A stretch of 27,723 bases of DNA from Azoarcus sp. (lineage in GTDB: Bacteria; Pseudomonadota; Gammaproteobacteria; Burkholderiales; Rhodocyclaceae), in assembly GCA_031282905.1 (NCBI GenBank), contig JAITCV010000086.1, forward strand, positions 1-27,723, in the 5' to 3' direction. Position numbers and translations under genes: made by a program. Positions within the stretch are counted from its first letter, which is position 1. The number at the start of each line of letters is the position of its first letter. Of this stretch, positions 24,801 through 27,723 are shown piece after piece. The notes beneath the pieces were generated by a model. That model made no database searches. It was given only the letters and a program-made list of their open reading frames with translations, and was not told the origin of the DNA.

Positions 24801-24933
24801 ATTGCAGCAGCCGTCCTTCGCCATCGAAGATCAGGATGTTTTCCGGCACATTGGCGAAGAGCAGATCCATGTATGCCTTGCGCCGATGGGTGGAGGGGGC
24901 GACGAACCGGGAAGGCGGGGGCCGCGTCGTCAT
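21880..24933 (-). CDS. Soluble hybrid histidine kinase: three PAS domains, HisKA, HATPase, REC, HPt
   Basis: A 1017-residue kinase with no obvious membrane segment. Three PAS-like domains are at about 20-140, 148-262 and 280-398; the second and third are near repeats of each other (MLNASPFALSLWNEDHQALD and MLDAVPLACTFWDENQNIID). A coiled segment leads to HisKA with phospho-histidine H438 (ATMSHEIRTPMN). The ATPase domain has an N-box NILGNAIKYT (551-560), DTGIGI and TGLGLPI. The receiver has D682/D683, D726 (VFMDQMMPEMDG) and K780. The HPt domain has H875 (RRLAHTLKSTAA). This is a full phosphorelay that can hand phosphate to the GGDEF regulator 6 bases downstream. The start at 24933 is chosen by PAS content; ATG 24873 is possible and the frame is open to 25155. 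The signal is unknown. Confidence 0.92.
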   Translation of the reverse strand: MTTRPPPSRFVAPSTHRRKAYMDLLFANVPENILIFDGEGRLLQCSTHFLRQVDIDRFEHIAGWHFTRLYRLFGDDDFVEGAVKRFEYVKQGRKTAISNVRLDFPSQHEKRLFNLHAAPMLDESGLLDGVIVIFHDSTEHVLTEADERTRAMLNASPFALSLWNEDHQALDCNEAALEMFGASSVEEFKQRTASLLPPAQPNGENSAAVFHDMIRKTFESGQEERELLAQTLSGDPLPTELTFVRVKWGSKYGVVCHAHDLRAQQASQASQAEIREADARRHIMLDAVPLACTFWDENQNIIDCNYGCLVLFGLSSKEEYRRRFHELSPEFQPDGSNSRETIFRHNRWVYETGQQQRYEWIHWNPDTKRRFLTEVSQVRVPWKNGYQVVSYVRDMSEIEASEARRREAEAHSRELEVQTRAAKVASAAKSQFLATMSHEIRTPMNAIIGMSELLRTDNLDDTQKDFINDIRKMSDSLLHIINGILDFSKIEAGKLELTPVHFDLLELHDNICSINRFAAESKNLRFTASMAPDVPRVLYGDDVRIRQVITNILGNAIKYTHQGGVDFKVGRVDKEGESWLSFAVADTGIGIRQEDFPHLFDAFAQIDRKTNRGQTSTGLGLPITQSLVSLMKGRIDIQSEYGVGSLFTILLPLVPGDPAQIEKANESTQGFRAPDAKVLVVDDNKINLKVALAYLAGYGIQADTALDGIEAIAKIMSNDYDMVFMDQMMPEMDGLEATRKIRALGTEKYRKLAIVALTANAVRGAEQIFLDAGMNGFIAKPIDVDELSRILMTWLPPERIVALPESVARADAPTPSTASSSSVIDRELGLKNATNDPLLYRQLLADFAANHARDADRMRERLADKDFTSARRLAHTLKSTAAIIGATALSRASAALERALKEQREDAALLGAVVRELAIAISTLPLLPPSPAAEASAATDDFSPAAALALADELETLLASGNTAALGRIPGIQRLFSPFNEYCGLIVKQIEDFDFNCARQTLLSIRAQIETRIEHGN

Positions 24934-25222
24934 GGTGAAATCTGTCCGGGATCTTGAACGTCCATCGTGGTCAGAGGACGCCGGGGAACAGGAAACAGAA
25001 AAATATCCGTCGCTGCGCGGGGCAGCCGGGAGCGCGGATATCTTGCCCGTCGCGAGCTTGCCCGCCGCGAGCGGGACGTCCGCGCCCCTTTGTCCCTGCC
25101 TTTGCGTTCCAAATGGCTGAATCGCCACGTGAATCGCCGCGTCGCCACGCTCCACGCAATGACAGTGCGGATATTCATGCTTTCCCTTCCGGCCGCGCGG
25201 CCATGCCGGAAGGATATCCTCG
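24934..25222. repeat. Gap between MCP and hybrid kinase: composite of short repeats, no gene
   Basis: No credible gene is seen in these 289 bases. The minus strand from 25010 to 24971 carries an arm of the dispersed element (CTGTTTCCTGTTCCCCGGCG then TCCTCTGA), ending 37 bases before the kinase ATG. A 15-bp unit CTTGCCCGTCGCGAG (25042-25056) is repeated at 25057-25071 with one mismatch. At 25163-25117 (minus) lies GTCATTGCGTGGAGCGTGGC followed by GACGCGGCGATTCA, like the GTCATTGCGAGG... short repeats known in many bacteria. CCTTCCGG (25185-25192) pairs with CCGGAAGG (25206-25213) just past the MCP stop, a hairpin without a T-run on either side. Confidence 0.55.
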
Positions 25223-26884
25223 TCATACCTTGAACTGCTCCACCGTGTTCTTGACGTCCAGCGTCAGTTGTTTCAGCCGCTCGGTATAGTCGGAGGCCGT
25301 GATGGCCGCCGCGGCGTTCTGGTCGGTCATCTGCGCCACGTTCTCGACGTTGCGGGCGATATCCTGGCTGGCCGCGCTTTGCTCTTTCAGGGCGCTGGAA
25401 ATCTCGGAGACGGCCTGCGCTACCTTGCTGGCGCTTTCGCGGATCGCGGAAATGCGCTTGCCCGCGTCCTGCGCCAGGATCTGGCCGGATTCGACCTGCT
25501 TGACGACCCGCACCATTTCGGCGACAGCCTCCTTGGCCGAGGTTTGGATCTTGCCGACCATGCCACTGATGTCGCTGGTTGATTGCGAAGTGCGTTCGGC
25601 GAGTTTCCTGACCTCATCGGCGACCACGGCGAATCCCCGGCCCTGTTCGCCCGCGCGCGCCGCCTCGATCGCGGCATTCAAGGCCAGCAGGTTGGTCTGG
25701 TCGGCAACTTCCTTGATGACCTGCACCACGCTGGAGATTTGTTGCGATTCATGACCAAGGGATTCGATGACGCTCGATGCCTGGGATACGGTGCTGGAGA
25801 TATTGCTCATTTCCGTGACCGTCTGTTCGATGATGGCGCCGCCCTGGTTGGCGGTGTCGCCCGCTTCGTGAGCGACGTTTTGCGCATCGACCGCGCTGCC
25901 CGACACCGTGCTGATCGACACCGTCATCTCTTCGACCGCGGCGGCCATCGCCGAAGTCGAACTGCTCTGGGCGGACGAACCGGCGGTGACTTCCTTCGCG
26001 GCATTGTCGAGTTCGGCGACCGTGTGGTTGACTTCCTGCATCTTGGCATGAACGGTTTGCAGGGAGCTTTGCAGTTTGCCAAGCATGGCGTCGAACGCTT
26101 CGCTCAACTGGCCGATTTCGTCATGAGCGATGTGGTGGGTGCGCAGCTTCAGGTTCTGCTCGCGTTCGACTTGCACGATCAGATTGCGGGTGTGTTCCAC
26201 CGGCTTGATCACCGAGACGTTGAGCGAGACAAACAAGCTGATCATCACCACGACCATGATGGTGAGCACCACCGCCTGGAGCAGGGTGGAAGTACGGCTG
26301 CTTGCTTCCATGCCGCCGATTTCTTCGCCGGTGAGTTTGTCGTTCATCTCGACGAGTTCGCGCGTGATCGCGTCGATCTGTTCGGTCAGATGCCGGCGCT
26401 GAAGGTTATTTTCGATGACATGCCGGTAGAGGGCATCGAGCTTCTCCGGTGAGGGAGACAGTACCGCGGACCTGCTCTGGGCGAGGTAATCACGGTCATA
26501 GTTGAAGAAGGTCTCCCAGATGCCGGTGAATCTTTCCCATATTCTTTGCGCTTCGGGCAAGCGCGGCAGGGCTTCGTAGTCCGCGATGTGCTGGCTGGTC
26601 GCCGCGTGGGTCTGTTCCAGTTTTTCGACCAGCCGACGTAGTTCCTCGATTTGCTGCTCATAGGGCAGATGGTTGAGGCTGGCGATCTGATAGGAACGGC
26701 GAACCAGTTCGATGGTACTGACATTGACGAGCAACAGGTTCTTGATCTTGGGGATGCGGCCATTGCCGATCGAATGGATGCTCTCGCCGCCATCGAGCGC
26801 GTTTTTCAACCCGATGCCGCCGTTCAGCAGCATGCCGACGATGGCGCACAGGGTCAGCAGGAGAAGCTTGGACTTGATTTTCAT
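25223..26884 (-). CDS. Methyl-accepting chemotaxis protein
   Basis: A 553-residue transmembrane chemoreceptor. TM1 is at about 7-25, followed by a periplasmic helical ligand domain of about 175 residues (26-200), probably a four-helix bundle. TM2 is at about 202-224 (LLQAVVLTIMVVVMISLFVS), and a HAMP domain covers 225-277. The cytoplasmic signalling domain has the conserved hairpin tip EVADQTNLLALNAAIEAARA then GEQGRGFAVVADEVRKLAER (392-431), which binds CheA/CheW. No C-terminal CheR/CheB pentapeptide is present (the end is VEQFKV). The ligand is not predictable. No chemotaxis gene is adjacent; the kinase-GGDEF pair lies downstream in the same direction after a 289-base gap, so it is probably a separate unit. 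Confidence 0.94.
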   Translation of the reverse strand: MKIKSKLLLLTLCAIVGMLLNGGIGLKNALDGGESIHSIGNGRIPKIKNLLLVNVSTIELVRRSYQIASLNHLPYEQQIEELRRLVEKLEQTHAATSQHIADYEALPRLPEAQRIWERFTGIWETFFNYDRDYLAQSRSAVLSPSPEKLDALYRHVIENNLQRRHLTEQIDAITRELVEMNDKLTGEEIGGMEASSRTSTLLQAVVLTIMVVVMISLFVSLNVSVIKPVEHTRNLIVQVEREQNLKLRTHHIAHDEIGQLSEAFDAMLGKLQSSLQTVHAKMQEVNHTVAELDNAAKEVTAGSSAQSSSTSAMAAAVEEMTVSISTVSGSAVDAQNVAHEAGDTANQGGAIIEQTVTEMSNISSTVSQASSVIESLGHESQQISSVVQVIKEVADQTNLLALNAAIEAARAGEQGRGFAVVADEVRKLAERTSQSTSDISGMVGKIQTSAKEAVAEMVRVVKQVESGQILAQDAGKRISAIRESASKVAQAVSEISSALKEQSAASQDIARNVENVAQMTDQNAAAAITASDYTERLKQLTLDVKNTVEQFKV

Positions 26885-26930
26885 GATGCGGACTCACTCT
26901 GATTTCTGATTGGGGGTGGGTCTGATTGAG

Positions 26931-26957
26931 GCGACGGCAAGAGGGACGGGCTGTTTG
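26931..26957 (-). promoter_or_regulatory. Possible sigma-28 (FliA) type promoter for the MCP gene
   Basis: On the minus strand CAAA (26957-26954) is followed after exactly 15 bases by GCCG (26938-26935), the TAAA-N15-GCCGATAA layout of flagellar/chemotaxis promoters. The second half of the -10 (TCGC) does not match, so this is tentative. It lies about 50 bases before the ATG. Confidence 0.3.
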
Positions 26958-27002
26958 CTGCCTCATTGCAACGCTGCTGCCTCATTGCAACGTCTTGCAA
27001 CG
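26956..27002. repeat. Tandem 18-bp direct repeat upstream of the MCP gene
   Basis: TGCTGCCTCATTGCAACG occurs at 26956-26973 and again at 26975-26992, identical, with a one-base spacer. A third partial unit TTGCAACG follows at 26995-27002. The repeats begin at the putative -35 of the MCP promoter and extend upstream, where an activator could bind. They could equally be a slippage duplication. Confidence 0.75.
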
Positions 27003-27149
27003 TCTCCGCACGCTTTTCCGCAACGATTTCGCGGCAATCGTGAATTCGCCTAGCGTGAACCGATCCGGGCGGGCTGGATTTACAGCGGGACGAGACTATT
27101 ACATGGGTGTGGGCTTTGGCAAGCTTGTCATGGTGTGTTTAGCGAGTTT

Positions 27150-27196
27150 TGTCTTTGTATCTGTTATTGACTGTCCTCCATCTTCTGTTCCCTGAT
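27150..27196. repeat. Partial dispersed element arm, copy E
   Basis: TTGTCTTTGTATCTGTTATT then GACTGTCCTCCATCTTCTGT then TCCCTGATC resembles the pyrimidine-rich right arm of the other copies. No matching left arm or GC hairpin is seen. It lies about 105 bases before the start at 27302. The rest of the gap 26885-27301 holds the tandem repeat, promoter signals and no credible gene. Confidence 0.4.
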
Positions 27197-27208
27197 CGCC
27201 CCGCTCAA

Positions 27209-27259
27209 GAAATATATTTCGCCAACCCCCTTGCCCCCTCATGGCAATGCCTGTATGGT
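27209..27259 (+). promoter_or_regulatory. Putative promoter with upstream AT palindrome for the terminal gene
   Basis: TTGCCC (27231-27236) and TATGGT (27254-27259) are separated by 17 bases, each matching the sigma-70 consensus at 4 of 6 positions. A perfect palindrome GAAATATATTTC (27209-27220) stands 10 bases before the -35 and is conspicuously AT-rich for this DNA; it could be an operator or an UP-like element. Confidence 0.4.
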
Positions 27260-27301
27260 GCGCCGATTCACTCCGCATTGAACGGCCAAGAGCATATTCA
27301 G

Positions 27302-27723
27302 ATGATGAACGCACAGCCAGGCATCACCATGAACCGTCCTTCTCGTCTCATCGGCGCGCTGATCCTGAGCGTTTTTCTTCATCCCCTGGCGATCGCGGCG
27401 CCAGAAACGACTGCTTCGACCGCTGCTTCGATCGTTTTCCCCGCACAAGCCGACCCCGATCCCGCCGCTCCGATCGCGCGCCTGGCCAGTCCCGCCTTTC
27501 TCGAAGTTCTGGTCGCGCCAGCCGACGGACAGCCAGAACAAGCCGCGCTCGAAGCCGCGGTGGCGCGCTGGGCGGCGCGCTCGGACCCGCTCGATCGCGG
27601 CGCACTCACCGACTTCCTCGCCCAACACCCCGACAGCCCATGGACGGCGGCGCTCCTCGGCAATCTCGGCCTCCAGGCCCTTGAAGAAGGCCGGTTCAGC
27701 CAAGCCCTCACCGACCTGGACAC
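27302..27723 (+). CDS. Exported protein of unknown function, N-terminal part (runs off the window)
   Basis: An open frame of 140 codons reaches the end of the window. ATGs at 27302, 27305 and 27329 are possible; the last gives a clean signal peptide (MNRPSRLIGALILSVFLHPL then AIAAPE, likely cut after AIA). The mature start is alanine/proline rich, then comes a segment LASPAFLEVLVAPADGQPEQ. A helical stretch follows with LTDFLAQHPDSPWTAALLGN and LGLQALEEGRFSQALTDLD, which has tetratricopeptide-like spacing. This kind of N-terminus can precede large secreted repeat proteins, for example those with RHS/YD repeats, but nothing here proves it. No strong Shine-Dalgarno sequence is present. Function is not assigned. 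Confidence 0.7.
   Translation, partial: MMNAQPGITMNRPSRLIGALILSVFLHPLAIAAPETTASTAASIVFPAQADPDPAAPIARLASPAFLEVLVAPADGQPEQAALEAAVARWAARSDPLDRGALTDFLAQHPDSPWTAALLGNLGLQALEEGRFSQALTDLD

Noticed and set aside
23620..24957. A 445-codon plus-strand frame opposite the hybrid kinase
   Set aside because: Composition-driven antisense frame; no recognisable domain, and the kinase motifs on the other strand are intact.
25185..25213. CCTTCCGG/CCGGAAGG hairpin after the MCP gene as a rho-independent terminator
   Set aside because: The stem is good, but neither side has the required T-run; listed only as a hairpin in the gap entry.
26956..27002. Tandem repeats as a possible CRISPR array
   Set aside because: The units are adjacent with a one-base spacer and there are no unique spacers of normal length.
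26926..27195. An 89-codon plus-strand frame in the gap before the terminal gene
   Set aside because: It runs through the tandem repeat and a dispersed-element arm, has no ribosome site and no family resemblance.

Overview
The window is GC-rich chromosomal DNA with tightly packed genes. It most likely comes from a betaproteobacterium of the Rhodocyclales/Nitrosomonadales type. The reasons are the ligA-zipA-smc block beside dapC-dapD-pilU-dapE-prmB, a betaproteobacterial-style LigA (motif LSIQTETD before the KFDG lysine), BPSS1780-type membrane proteins, and a PAS-rich hybrid kinase with a GGDEF regulator. This assignment rests on gene content and recalled family features; no database search was run. 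No rRNA, tRNA, CRISPR array, integrase or transposase was seen.

Layout. Positions 1-5591 (minus): smc, zipA and the 5' part of ligA, covering chromosome organisation, division and DNA ligation. A divergent region with T-tracts phased at about 10 bp (5592-5764) separates smc from dapC; both genes appear to start with TTG. Positions 5765-11285 (plus): dapC, dapD, pilU, dapE and prmB. The three dap enzymes are consecutive succinylase-branch steps of lysine/diaminopimelate synthesis; a twitching ATPase and a ribosomal-protein methyltransferase share the run. Positions 11394-12518 (plus): one uninterrupted 374-residue gene that joins an AbrB/MazE-like antitoxin domain, a PIN nuclease domain and a MarR regulator. 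This is the most unusual gene here.

Positions 12554-12889 (minus): a small lipoprotein. Positions 13015-18283 (plus): an ArsR-type regulator behind a promoter/operator, a bifunctional Aas-type acyltransferase/acyl-ACP synthetase, a Tat-type lipoprotein amidohydrolase and an LplT-like MFS transporter. Together these look like a lysophospholipid import and re-acylation operon with an added hydrolase. Positions 18326-20871 (minus): an RDD protein and two tandem paralogous BPSS1780-like membrane proteins. Positions 20938-24933 (minus): a REC-GGDEF regulator and a PAS3-HK-REC-HPt hybrid kinase, probably one phosphorelay that controls cyclic-di-GMP. Positions 25223-26884 (minus): a methyl-accepting chemotaxis protein. 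Position 27302 to the end (plus): the N-terminus of an exported protein that runs off the window.

Between genes, a short dispersed palindromic element recurs at about 9062-9155, 11314-11391 and 20880-20986, with partial copies at about 24971-25010 and 27150-27196. Its pyrimidine-rich arm repeatedly sits just upstream of a start codon. Start codons were set by family length, Shine-Dalgarno spacing and overlaps; where evidence is weak the entry says so.
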